In this document: positions 1 to 7,997 of the stretch, in pieces
Position numbering within the stretch: the stretch's first letter is position 1
How the letters are laid out: the number at the start of each line of letters is the position of its first letter
Assembly (NCBI GenBank): GCA_964589415.1
Contig: CAZPRQ010000011.1
Location: 1 to 29,396 of the forward strand
Length of the DNA: 29,396 bases
Direction of reading: 5' to 3'
From: CAZPRQ01 sp964589415
GTDB lineage: Bacteria; Patescibacteriota; Doudnabacteria; UBA920
Translations under genes and position numbers: made by a program
Notes under the pieces: model-generated
The model's input: the letters and a program-made list of their open reading frames with translations, nothing else
The model's database searches: none
What the model was told of the DNA's origin: nothing

Positions 1-5
1 TGCTC

Positions 6-1013
6 TTAACGAGTACCTAATATACTCCGTTTATAGCTTTCCAGGTTATCCAAAGCCACGCCAGTTCCTTTTACTACACATAAAAGCGGCTCTTCAGCCA
101 TAAAACAAGACACTCCTAGCAAGCCCGAAATATACTGGTCAAGATTCCTAAGCTGAGCGGTTCCCCCGGTCATTACCATGCCTTTGTCAATTATGTCGCT
201 GGCCAATTCCGGCGGAGTATCCTGCAGCACGGTCTTAATTGCTTTTATTATTTCCCTCAATTCATCGGAAATGGCCTCTACCACCTCATTGGTAGACACT
301 GTTACCACTTTGGGCAGACCGGTAACCATATCTCGGCCTTTAACTTCCATTAACTCTTCTTCAGCCACTTTAGTAGCGCTGCCAATGGTAATTTTTATTT
401 CTTCTGCCGTCCTATCGCCAATGGCAATCCCATGTTTTTTTCTTACGTATTCCGCAATGGCCTGATCCAACTTGTTTCCCGCCACCCGCACGGATGTGGA
501 ATATACTATTCCTCCCAAAGAAAGCACTGCCACGTCTGTCGTACCGCCACCAATATCTATAATTAAATTGCCGGAAGCGGAAGCAATGGGGATACCCGCG
601 CCAATAGCCGCGGCCACGGTTTCCTTAATTACAAAAGCTGACTTTGCGCCAGCCGCCTGAGCTGCATCTATAACCGCGCGCCTCTCTGTGGATGTAATGC
701 CCCCAGGCACCGATATCATAACTTCGGGACGGAAAAAACGAACGTTACCCAATGCTTTATTTATAAAATATCTTAACATTGCCTCGGTAACTCGGTAATC
801 TGCAATTACCCCGTCTTTCATGGGCCGACTGGCAACAATGGTTTCCGGAGTACGACCAAGCATGTCCTTGGCTTCCTGACCGACTGCCAATACCCGATTG
901 TCATCCAAACTAATAGCAACCACAGTCGGCTCATTTATAATGATGCCTTTTTTCGGGACATACACCAGGGTATTGGCAGTACCCAAGTCAATACCAATTT
1001 TCGTTTCAAACAT
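6..1013 (-). CDS. mreB: Rod-shape determining protein MreB (bacterial actin)
   Basis: Complete 335-residue MreB, an actin-like ATPase that polymerises under the inner membrane and directs lateral cell-wall synthesis. The actin-fold ATP site is visible: phosphate loop 1 reads IDLGTANTLVYV near residues 8-19, and the second phosphate loop reads DIGGGTTDVAVLS near residues 153-165. The length is normal for the family (330-350). The start follows a T-rich stretch without a clear Shine-Dalgarno site. A strong promoter about 170 nt upstream and an R1 element lie in the presumed 5' leader. It is divergent from the PEGA-domain gene on the plus strand. The usual partners mreC and mreD are not in this window; they could lie beyond the left edge. 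Confidence 0.97.
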   Translation of the reverse strand: MFETKIGIDLGTANTLVYVPKKGIIINEPTVVAISLDDNRVLAVGQEAKDMLGRTPETIVASRPMKDGVIADYRVTEAMLRYFINKALGNVRFFRPEVMISVPGGITSTERRAVIDAAQAAGAKSAFVIKETVAAAIGAGIPIASASGNLIIDIGGGTTDVAVLSLGGIVYSTSVRVAGNKLDQAIAEYVRKKHGIAIGDRTAEEIKITIGSATKVAEEELMEVKGRDMVTGLPKVVTVSTNEVVEAISDELREIIKAIKTVLQDTPPELASDIIDKGMVMTGGTAQLRNLDQYISGLLGVSCFMAEEPLLCVVKGTGVALDNLESYKRSILGTR

Positions 1014-1061
1014 AAAAAAATAAATAAGTTACCAGCTACCAACTAGACTAAAAAAATAATA

Positions 1062-1164
1062 ACTATAGGTCTTGCCCGCATAGCCACTCCACAGAAAAGC
1101 GGTTTTTATTGCGGCGATCCGACTTTCCTATTTACCAACCATAACAAGCGCGGAAGTCCTAAAT
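1062..1164 (-). repeat. Intergenic repeat R1, copy 1 (mreB leader)
   Basis: Read on the minus strand, two blocks are shared with copies at 4788-4894 and 29343-29396: block 1 GGACTTCCGCGCTTG (1145-1159) and block 2 GGAAAGTCGGAT (1117-1128), separated by 16 nt. Downstream of block 2 this copy can fold: CCGC and GUGG close a small hairpin, GCCGC can pair with GCGG, and AUAG/GUC near block 2 can pair with GAC/CUAU near 1062-1072. A T-run follows at about 1050-1057. It lies between a strong promoter and mreB, so it is probably transcribed. No known riboswitch or RNA family was recognised. Confidence 0.6.
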
Positions 1165-1183
1165 AAATCTATATTTCCCGCTA

Positions 1184-1211
1184 ATTATACCAGACAGGGT
1201 GGGTTTGTGAA
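1184..1211 (-). promoter_or_regulatory. mreB promoter, extended -10
   Basis: On the minus strand: -35 TTCACA (1206-1211), 16-bp spacer, -10 TATAAT (1184-1189) preceded by TGG, giving an extended -10. Transcription would begin near 1177 and leave a leader of about 165 nt that contains R1 copy 1. The -35 box coincides with the plus-strand -35 box of the divergent gene. Confidence 0.7.
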
Positions 1212-1233
1212 AGCGTCATTTTTCAGCTAAAAT
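1205..1233 (+). promoter_or_regulatory. Promoter of the PEGA-domain gene, probably leaderless
   Basis: Plus strand: -35 TTGTGA (1205-1210), 17-bp spacer, -10 TAAAAT (1228-1233). The expected transcription start, about 7 nt after the -10, falls at 1240-1241, on the ATG itself, so the mRNA would be leaderless. No ribosome binding site is present upstream of the ATG, which agrees. The -35 box overlaps that of mreB on the other strand. Confidence 0.5.
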
Positions 1234-1240
1234 AAAGCTA

Positions 1241-2527
1241 ATGAGCAAAAAATCGCGTTACATCCTCATAATAATTGGGCTTTTGTCATTTTTGATTTTA
1301 GCCCCGCTTTTAATTTTGTATGTGCTTGGTTATGCATACGACATAAGACAGGGAAATTTTATCCGCACGGGTATTTTAGCGACCAGAATCGACCCAAAAC
1401 AAGCCACTATCCGCCTTAATGGCAAAGTCGTTCGCGAAGAAAGCGGTGATATTAAATTTCTACGACCAGCAGAATATAACATCTCCATTACCGCCAACGA
1501 CTACCAAACCTGGAATAAGCGCCTCCCCGTTTATGCCAACGAAGTAACCTGGGCAAACGCCAAAGCGCCTAAAATCGTGCTGTTTAAAAATATCGCGCCC
1601 ACCACCAAGCTGGCAGAGTCGGTAAAAGATTTCTACAGCAACGGCACAAAACTCGCTGTTTTAAAAGAGAGTTCTATACATGTTGGCGAACTTCACAATA
1701 CCAGCACTCTAAAATCGCTTATTCTCCCCCATGAAGCTTCAAAAATTATAGCTTCCCCATCTGGCGACTTTCTCCTCTTAATCGACAATAAACACGCAAG
1801 CCCGGTACTTATGGTTTACGATTGGGAAACGGAAAAAATTACCGACCTTTCATCTTTAGTTCAAACGGGGTTTTCCGCACAATTTTCCAATTCCAATGAA
1901 TTATTTTTATACAATGCCGGCACTGTCTATAAAATTATATGGAAAGTGCCGGAAAAAATACCCATTTTTCAAAATGTCTCTGCCTTCGCCATAGAAGGCA
2001 ACGACATATATGTAGCATATCAAACGCCTGTACCGGCATTGGCAACCGCCAACACCGCCAGTCTGGAAGAACAAATACTCGCCACAAACCTGCCAAAATT
2101 TAACCACACCTTTTTACATATAACGAAACAACGGGACATTTTTGTTGAAGCCGATGGGATACTCTTCAAGTTGAACAATTCTTTTGAAAAAATAGAAGAA
2201 AACATTACTAACTGCCAAACAGAAAATGGCGTACTTTCCTGTATTGGCGCCGGCGAATTAGGATATTATGTCCGAGGCGGGCAATCTTTGGAATTGGTAA
2301 CCCGCAGCAACCAAACCATTTTCGGCCAACAAATTCGTTTCGATCCTGGCTATGCAATTTATGTGTCGGGTAGCGAAGTTATTGCTTCAGAACTGGATAC
2401 CAGGGATCACCAGAATCAATTTGTAGTCTATAAAGGTAAAAGCCCAAAAATAATTTGGACAGACAATCTGGCCAAACAATTGCTGGTTTTGGACGAAGAA
2501 GTTTTATTTTTACAAAAAATCCGTTAA
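1241..2527 (+). CDS. Membrane-anchored PEGA-domain protein
   Basis: 428 residues and the only plus-strand gene of the window. A basic N-terminus (MSKKSRY) leads into one membrane segment at about residues 8-32. Residues about 45-110 look like a PEGA domain: RIDPKQATIRLNGKVV, then LRPAEYNISITANDYQTWNKRL, the pattern of this small surface beta-domain. The remaining 300 residues are rich in beta-strand-like repeats (LLLIDNKHASPVLMVYDWET and similar), consistent with a propeller-like extracytoplasmic domain, but no specific family was recognised. It is probably anchored in the membrane with the bulk outside the cell. It is divergent from mreB, and its 3' end converges on the RNase HI gene with only 35 nt between and no clear terminator. 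Function unknown. Confidence 0.85.
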   Translation: MSKKSRYILIIIGLLSFLILAPLLILYVLGYAYDIRQGNFIRTGILATRIDPKQATIRLNGKVVREESGDIKFLRPAEYNISITANDYQTWNKRLPVYANEVTWANAKAPKIVLFKNIAPTTKLAESVKDFYSNGTKLAVLKESSIHVGELHNTSTLKSLILPHEASKIIASPSGDFLLLIDNKHASPVLMVYDWETEKITDLSSLVQTGFSAQFSNSNELFLYNAGTVYKIIWKVPEKIPIFQNVSAFAIEGNDIYVAYQTPVPALATANTASLEEQILATNLPKFNHTFLHITKQRDIFVEADGILFKLNNSFEKIEENITNCQTENGVLSCIGAGELGYYVRGGQSLELVTRSNQTIFGQQIRFDPGYAIYVSGSEVIASELDTRDHQNQFVVYKGKSPKIIWTDNLAKQLLVLDEEVLFLQKIR

Positions 2528-2562
2528 TTACCCGGTTTATAATAGTGGACTAGACGAAATTT

Positions 2563-2973
2563 TTAACTTTGCTGTGCCTCGTCTATTGCTAAATTAACCA
2601 ATTTATCGGCATCTTTATTAAACTCCCTCCGAACGTGATGGTAGTTTACGCTTTTAAAATTTTTAGCTAATTTAATGGCTTCCCCTGCCAATTTTTTTAA
2701 ATTTGGGTCCTTAATTTTGTACTGGCCGTTCATTTGCCTTACAACCAGCTCAGAATCCATGTTTATTTCCAATCGCTCGGAGGAAAATTTTATCGCTTCA
2801 GTCAAAGCCAAAATAAGCGCCTTATACTCAGCTATATTATTTGTGGCTTCGCCAATGTAACGGTAGTGCTGTCCAATAATCATGCCATCGGGCTGCTTAA
2901 TGACTACCCCAATACCGGCGGGACCCGGATTTCCCCTAGCTCCACCATCGGTATGTATAATAAGTTTTTCCAT
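2563..2973 (-). CDS. rnhA: Ribonuclease HI family protein
   Basis: 136 residues. RNase H fold that cleaves the RNA strand of RNA-DNA hybrids, for example at primers and R-loops. The acidic metal-binding set is visible: D9 in HTDGGARGNPG, E49 in NNIAEYKAL, D73 in MDSELVVRQ, and D123 in NKDADKLVN. The short form without the basic protrusion resembles the archaeal and Firmicutes-like RNase HI group. I chose the ATG at 2973 (MEKLIIHTDGG); a TTG 15 nt further upstream only adds LKFF-type residues and is not family-like. It lies 74 nt downstream of recJ on the same strand, and the two may be co-transcribed as replication and repair genes. The symbol is by family; paralogues elsewhere in the genome are possible. 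Confidence 0.92.
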   Translation of the reverse strand: MEKLIIHTDGGARGNPGPAGIGVVIKQPDGMIIGQHYRYIGEATNNIAEYKALILALTEAIKFSSERLEINMDSELVVRQMNGQYKIKDPNLKKLAGEAIKLAKNFKSVNYHHVRREFNKDADKLVNLAIDEAQQS

Positions 2974-3047
2974 AAAAAATTTTAGCAATTTTCACGCGAC
3001 ACCGCGACCTGCTATTTTTCCCAAAATTTTCGCCAGTTTCGCCTAAT

Positions 3048-4778
3048 TTAATTTAGCATCTGTATATCAATCAGTCTAATTTTTAACTCCTCATTACCAT
3101 TCCAATGGTCTTTCATGAGTTCCACGGCCGCATTTATTGTATCTCCAACCTTTAATCTTTTAGCAAAACTACCCAAATTAAAACCTATTGCCTTAAACAG
3201 CCGTCCATTTATCCCCAAGCTTAATTGCAAATGATTTTGACTGACTCCAACCAGCCTCATGGTCTGAATCTTTAAACCTTGAATAAAAAACCTGGGTTTT
3301 ATATTGTCAACCCCAAACGGCCCAAACTTCTCAAGCCCCTCATAAGTGCGTAAATTTATTTCGTCAGGTTCGAGCTCGGCGTCTAAATAAATAATCTTTT
3401 TCATGTCCTCCTCCTCTAAATGGCTTTCAGCATGCAACAAAACCGCCTGGTAGAACGGACTGTAATTAATAGCCTTAAGGGTAAGGCCTGCTGCCTGCTT
3501 GTGTCCTCCAAAACGCAACAAATAGTCTTTCGCGAAAATTAGGCTTTCAATTACGCTATAACCTCCCACTGTGCGCGCGCTGCCAGTAGCCAAATCCCCT
3601 TCTTGTGAAAGCACAATTGTCGGCTTATTGAATTCTTCCGCGATTTTTCCCGCCACCAATCCCACCACACCCTTTGGCCAATCTTTGCCCATAAGCACCA
3701 AAAATTTCCTATTACTATGCTGCTCCGCCTGTTCCCTGGCTTCCGAAAGTATTTGTTCCGTTAACTGCTGCCTGCGCCGGTTAATTTCTTCCAAGGCAAA
3801 GGCGCGGTTCAAAGCTTCTATTGAATCCTGCTCCATTAACAAATGCAATGCCACATTGGCATGTTCAAGCCGGCCGGCGGCGTTCAATCGCGGCGCTATA
3901 ACATAACCCAGGGCATATGCATCAAGGCTTCTGGATAAATTTTCTAATCCGGCGGCATTCATAAGCTGACGGAGTCCTGTCCATTTCGTCTTTTCAAGCA
4001 CTTTTAGACCAAAATGGGTTAAAATTCTATTTTCTCCTATAAGAGAATGACAATCAGCCACCGTGCCAATAGCAACCAAGTCAAGCAGCCATTTCGCCCA
4101 TTGCGGATTTATAGGATCTCCTGAGGGCGGCACGTATTCAGTATATTCATTAACCGCGGCAAGCAAAGCCGAAGCCAGTTTAAACGCCACACCAACCCCG
4201 GTAATTTCTTTATACGGAAACAAGTCTTCAGGATTTTTTGGATTTATAAGGGCATATGCTTTCGGCAGCTCCCCAATAATTTCATGGTGGTCGGTAACAA
4301 TAAAATCAACACCGTGCAGCTTGCAGAAATCGGCGGCATCGGTAGAATTGGTTCCACAATCTACAGTAATAATTATTTTTACCCCGCTCTGAATAATCTT
4401 TCCTACCGCGTCCAAATTCACCCCATAACCCTCCGCAAAACGATCCGGAATATATGACTCAACCTCTCCCCCCATATACCTAAGGGTCTGCTGTAAAACG
4501 GCATTGGCCGTAACCGCGTCGGCATCATAATCCCCGTATATGCAAATTTTTTCTCCGTTTTTCACGGCCTGCCATATTCGCTTGACCGCCTTTTGCATGT
4601 CCTTAAACAGGTTTGGATCAAGTAATTGATTATATTCGGGACGCAAAAAAACCTCGGCTGCCTCTGAAGTTTTAAACCCTCTATTATACAATATTTGCTG
4701 TAGAACTTTCGGGTACGCCGACAAATCCTGACTTATTTTCTGGGGAATTTTTTCCGCCAATTTCCAATGTTTAGACAT
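3048..4778 (-). CDS. recJ: Single-stranded-DNA-specific exonuclease RecJ
   Basis: 576 residues, the usual RecJ length. It degrades single-stranded DNA 5' to 3' in recombination and mismatch repair. The DHH phosphoesterase motifs are present in order: GDYDADAVTA at about 82-91, VDCGT at about 139-143, TDHHE at about 162-166. The DHHA1 motif FGGHKQAAGL is in the C-terminal third, followed by an OB-fold-like region ending in LIDIQMLN. Its DYDAD motif is followed by A rather than the more frequent G, which is tolerated in the family. R1 copy 2 lies immediately upstream (4788-4894), and the gpmI terminator separates recJ from gpmI. No clear Shine-Dalgarno site precedes the ATG. Confidence 0.97.
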   Translation of the reverse strand: MSKHWKLAEKIPQKISQDLSAYPKVLQQILYNRGFKTSEAAEVFLRPEYNQLLDPNLFKDMQKAVKRIWQAVKNGEKICIYGDYDADAVTANAVLQQTLRYMGGEVESYIPDRFAEGYGVNLDAVGKIIQSGVKIIITVDCGTNSTDAADFCKLHGVDFIVTDHHEIIGELPKAYALINPKNPEDLFPYKEITGVGVAFKLASALLAAVNEYTEYVPPSGDPINPQWAKWLLDLVAIGTVADCHSLIGENRILTHFGLKVLEKTKWTGLRQLMNAAGLENLSRSLDAYALGYVIAPRLNAAGRLEHANVALHLLMEQDSIEALNRAFALEEINRRRQQLTEQILSEAREQAEQHSNRKFLVLMGKDWPKGVVGLVAGKIAEEFNKPTIVLSQEGDLATGSARTVGGYSVIESLIFAKDYLLRFGGHKQAAGLTLKAINYSPFYQAVLLHAESHLEEEDMKKIIYLDAELEPDEINLRTYEGLEKFGPFGVDNIKPRFFIQGLKIQTMRLVGVSQNHLQLSLGINGRLFKAIGFNLGSFAKRLKVGDTINAAVELMKDHWNGNEELKIRLIDIQMLN

Positions 4779-4787
4779 AATCTTAAT

Positions 4788-4894
4788 TCTGTTACGGACT
4801 TTACCGTTTGACCAAACCGCTTATGATACCGGCCGTTGCTTGGGGAAATCCGACTTTGCCAGTTAATAATCACTTGCAAGCTCGCAAGCCCTAG
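4788..4894 (-). repeat. Intergenic repeat R1, copy 2 (recJ leader)
   Basis: Minus strand: block 1 GGGCTTGCGAGCTTG (4877-4891) and block 2 GGCAAAGTCGGAT (4848-4860), with 16 nt between, matching the spacing of copy 1. Here block 2 can form a small hairpin (CUGGC AAA GUCGG with wobble pairs), and a second hairpin GTTT/AAAC follows. The element ends about 10 nt before the recJ ATG, in the same orientation as recJ. A minus-strand TACAAT just upstream (about 4895-4900) could be a -10 box. Confidence 0.6.
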
Positions 4895-4910
4895 TATTGT
4901 AGCCGCTAGA

Positions 4911-4950
4911 GAAATAAAATAAAAGCGCACTGCCTCCAAAGGCAGCGCGA
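4911..4950 (-). terminator. Terminator-like hairpin between gpmI and recJ
   Basis: Minus strand: a hairpin with stem CTGCCT/AGGCAG, extended by a GC-rich base with one bulge, and a T-rich tail (TTTTATTTTATTT). On the minus strand transcription runs from high to low coordinates, so this hairpin lies between the gpmI stop (4981) and recJ, which begins at 4778. It therefore ends the gpmI transcript. Confidence 0.6.
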
Positions 4951-4980
4951 GGCAAAAAGGCTGTTTAATCGAAATCGCGC

Positions 4981-6588
4981 CTATTTGATTGGATCCATGA
5001 CTGAAAACAAATTTATACCTGTCATTTCCGGTGGTTTTGGCAAACCGAATAATTCCAAAATAGTGGGAGCAATGTCACTGACCACCCCGCTTGGAATGCG
5101 GGCGGACAATATTTGGTAACCTCCATCCAAAGGCTTTGCAAACTTAAACTCATTGGCAATAACCAAAAAAGGTACGGGACTCGTAGTATGGTCTTTGTCT
5201 ATGTCGCCTGTTTTGGTGTTAATCATAAGCTCGGCATTGCCATGGTCGGCGGTTATCATAACGCAGGCATCGGCCAAAAGCGCTGCCTCAATAATTTTTT
5301 TAAGACAACGGTCTATACTTTCAGCCGCGTTTACGGTAGCTTGCAACAATCCCGTATGGCCAACTATATCGCAATTGGCAAAATTCGCGACAAAAAAATT
5401 GATTTCGGATTTGCTAATTTTATCCACAAGTATGCCGGTTAACTCCGGCGCCGACATTTCCGGCTTGTCGGAATAATTACTGGAATTATCGGGACTGGTT
5501 ACTATTACCCTTTCCTCTCCTGGATACTTTTCGCTTCGTCCGCAATTGAAGAATACCGTCACATGGGCGTACTTTTCGCTTTCAGCAATATGAAATTGAG
5601 TCATGTGGTTGTTACAAATGACTTCCGCGAGGTTATTTTTTAAATCCATTGGCGGAAAGGCAACGTGTACCGGTAAATCTTTTATATATTCGGTCATGGT
5701 CGCAAAATACAAATTATCCAAAGGCTGCTTGCGGAACTGTTCAGGGACGCTTTGCGGCTGGGTGAACATTTGAGTAAGCTGCAAAGCACGGTCAGAGCGA
5801 AAATTTACATAAATTACCGCGTCACCGGGTCTTATTGTAGACACCGGCGTGCCGTCCGCACGAACCATGACAGCGGGCTTTATCATTTCATCGGTAATGC
5901 CCTGGCTGTAATTTTGCGACACGCATTCCTCAGGAGTGGAAGAAAAAGGGCCTTGTCCAAGTACCATGGCATTATAAGTCATTTCAGTCTGGTTCCAATG
6001 CCCTCCGCGATCCATAGTATAAAACCTACCACCAATAGTGGCAATCTCCCCCACTTCCGCCTGTTCAATTTTTATACGAAGTTTTTTTAAAGTCTCCAAG
6101 GCAATTTTCGGCTCAGTATCGCGCCCGTCGGTAAACATATGGACATACACTCGGGACAAACCTTCCTGACCGGCCAAACTTAAAAGTGCGTACATATGCT
6201 CGTCATAACTATGAACGCCACCGGGACTAACCATGCCCACCAAATGTAGGCTGCTATTATTCTTTTTGGCATGCGATATGGCTTCCAAAAAAACAGGATT
6301 TTTAAAAAACTCCGCGCTTTGAATAGAATTGGTTATGCGTGGTAAATCTTGCCCCACTATTCTGCCCGCGCCAATGTTTAAATGCCCCACTTCGCTATTA
6401 CCCATTTCCCCCCATGGCAATCCGACTAAAGGACCCGAGGCTTGCAGCGTCATGGCGGGATAATTTCCAACCAAATAATCCAGAGTGGGTTTGTCAGCCT
6501 GGCTAATGGCATTACCGTGGCCGGCGGGAGCCACACCAAAACCGTCCAGGATTATAAGTACAATTTTTTTGTAAATTTTATGTTCCAT
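4981..6588 (-). CDS. gpmI: 2,3-bisphosphoglycerate-independent phosphoglycerate mutase
   Basis: 535 residues, slightly longer than the common 510-515. It interconverts 3- and 2-phosphoglycerate with two metal ions and a phosphoserine intermediate. Motifs seen: LDGFG with metal-binding D15, GNSEVGHLNIGAGR with nucleophile S65, FTDGRDT near residue 155, IGGRFYTMDRGGHW near 187, and the C-terminal metal-binding sets NCDIVGHTG and TADHGNAE. It lies 55 nt downstream of eno, so these two consecutive glycolytic steps are likely co-transcribed from the eno promoter. A hairpin terminator follows the gene. Confidence 0.97.
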   Translation of the reverse strand: MEHKIYKKIVLIILDGFGVAPAGHGNAISQADKPTLDYLVGNYPAMTLQASGPLVGLPWGEMGNSEVGHLNIGAGRIVGQDLPRITNSIQSAEFFKNPVFLEAISHAKKNNSSLHLVGMVSPGGVHSYDEHMYALLSLAGQEGLSRVYVHMFTDGRDTEPKIALETLKKLRIKIEQAEVGEIATIGGRFYTMDRGGHWNQTEMTYNAMVLGQGPFSSTPEECVSQNYSQGITDEMIKPAVMVRADGTPVSTIRPGDAVIYVNFRSDRALQLTQMFTQPQSVPEQFRKQPLDNLYFATMTEYIKDLPVHVAFPPMDLKNNLAEVICNNHMTQFHIAESEKYAHVTVFFNCGRSEKYPGEERVIVTSPDNSSNYSDKPEMSAPELTGILVDKISKSEINFFVANFANCDIVGHTGLLQATVNAAESIDRCLKKIIEAALLADACVMITADHGNAELMINTKTGDIDKDHTTSPVPFLVIANEFKFAKPLDGGYQILSARIPSGVVSDIAPTILELFGLPKPPEMTGINLFSVMDPIK

Positions 6589-6643
6589 TTTTGTTTAACT
6601 TGAACAAAAAACGCGGCTCCTCAAAAATTACACGGCCACATCT

Positions 6644-7915
6644 TTAAATTCCAAGCAAAAAGTTTTCTATTTCTAAAAGCCTATTATACTTCGCCAAACG
6701 CTCCGCTCTACACGGAGCACCGCTTTTTATATATTTACATTCCATTGCCACACCAAGGTCGGCAATAAAATCGTCCTTGGTTTCGCCGCTTCTATGGGAA
6801 ACTATAACACTATGAATATTATTTTTATGCGCAAGCTGTATGGTTTGAATTGTTTCTGTTAACGTGCCAATTTGGTTGGGTTTAATTATTATGCCATTTG
6901 CTAATTTTTGGGTAATCCCTATTTGCAGCCTTTTGGGATTAGTTACAAATAAATCATCCCCGACAATGGCTGTATTGCCGCCTAAATGTTGCATTAACAG
7001 CTTCCATCCCATAAAATCGTCCTGCTCGCAGCCATCCTCCAAAATTTGCAAGTCATATTTTTGCATCCATTTGGCATACAATTTATGAATACCTGTAGAT
7101 TTTAACTTCAATTTGGAAGCCTTAAGTTCATACTGGCCAATTTTTTGGTTAAAAAATTCGCTGGATGCGGCATCTATACCGAGCCTAAAATCTGAACCCA
7201 ATTTATAACCGGCGGATTTTATGGCAATTTCCAACTGTTTAAAAGGTTCTTCATTGTCCTTAAGTTTTGGCGCGAAGCCACCCTCGTCTCCCACACTCAC
7301 GGACAGACCCTTTTTTAGCAATTGTTTTTTTAATACATGATAAACTTCCGTCCCCATGCGCAGCTTTTCGGAAAACTTGCCTTTTTGCGGAATAATAAAA
7401 TATTCCTGAATATCGAGGCCCGAATCCGCATGCGCGCCGCCGTTAATAACATTTAAAAGCGGCGTGGGCAAGTTGTAATTTTTATTGCCAATACCGGATA
7501 AATTTTCCCTCAAATACTCAAATAACTCCATGCCGTTTGCCTGAGCGGCTAGACGAGCAGAAGCCAAAGAAACTGCTAAAATAGCATTGGCTCCCAGCTT
7601 TTTTTTATTTGGAGTGCCGTCAAGTTCGAGCATGACTGCATCCAACTCTCGTTGGCCACAGGCATCCATGCCAATTACCGCTTTAGCAATTTTTTCATTA
7701 ACATTTTTAACAGCCTTCAACACTCCCAAGCCGCCATAACGTTTATTATTGCCATCCCTAAGCTCCCATGCCTCATGCACTCCCGTAGAAGCGCCGCTAG
7801 GCACGCTGGCAGAGGCTTTTATGCCGTCCGCCCACACTGTAGCCTGGACAGTGGGGTTACCGCGACTGTCCAATATTTCCAAAGCCTCCACTTTCGTAAT
7901 TATGGTTGATTTCAT
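6644..7915 (-). CDS. eno: Enolase
   Basis: 423 residues, the usual length. Converts 2-phosphoglycerate to phosphoenolpyruvate. Motifs seen: LDSRGNPTVQ near the N-terminus, SGASTG near residue 39, GANAILAVSLA near 106, GDEGGFAP near 210 with a catalytic Glu, IKPNQIGTLTET near 340 with the catalytic Lys, and the signature SHRSGET. The loop after SGASTG reads VHEAWELRDG, where many enolases have an acidic residue after the Gly; this is a modest divergence. It has its own extended -10 promoter just downstream of the radical SAM gene's terminator, and heads an eno-gpmI pair. Confidence 0.97.
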   Translation of the reverse strand: MKSTIITKVEALEILDSRGNPTVQATVWADGIKASASVPSGASTGVHEAWELRDGNNKRYGGLGVLKAVKNVNEKIAKAVIGMDACGQRELDAVMLELDGTPNKKKLGANAILAVSLASARLAAQANGMELFEYLRENLSGIGNKNYNLPTPLLNVINGGAHADSGLDIQEYFIIPQKGKFSEKLRMGTEVYHVLKKQLLKKGLSVSVGDEGGFAPKLKDNEEPFKQLEIAIKSAGYKLGSDFRLGIDAASSEFFNQKIGQYELKASKLKLKSTGIHKLYAKWMQKYDLQILEDGCEQDDFMGWKLLMQHLGGNTAIVGDDLFVTNPKRLQIGITQKLANGIIIKPNQIGTLTETIQTIQLAHKNNIHSVIVSHRSGETKDDFIADLGVAMECKYIKSGAPCRAERLAKYNRLLEIENFLLGI

Positions 7916-7943
7916 ATATGGGGATAACTACTTTTACCCTTAA

Positions 7944-7952
7944 ATTATAGCA
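7944..7952 (-). promoter_or_regulatory. eno promoter, extended -10
   Basis: Minus strand TGC followed by TATAAT (7944-7949), an extended -10 box. Transcription would start near 7937, giving a leader of about 22 nt before the ATG at 7915. No good -35 box is seen; the upstream DNA is the hairpin of the preceding terminator. Confidence 0.55.
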
Positions 7953-7990
7953 TAAAAAAGCCGCGGGAACTTTGTTCAAGTTCCCGCGGG
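7951..7990 (-). terminator. Strong intrinsic terminator of the radical SAM gene
   Basis: Perfect 12-bp stem (CCGCGGGAACTT at 7961-7972 pairing with 7978-7989) with a 5-nt loop, followed on the minus strand by CTTTTTTA. It begins 8 nt after the radical SAM stop codon and ends just before the eno promoter. Confidence 0.9.
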
Positions 7991-7997
7991 AATGAGC

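Noticed and set aside
1014..1240. mreB leader as a c-di-GMP, preQ1, fluoride or guanidine riboswitch
   Set aside because: The signature bases of these classes as I know them are not present in the sequence.
4733..4939. 68-codon minus-strand frame with a hydrophobic start
   Set aside because: It overlaps the start of recJ and runs through R1 copy 2 and the gpmI terminator hairpin; the product has no family features.
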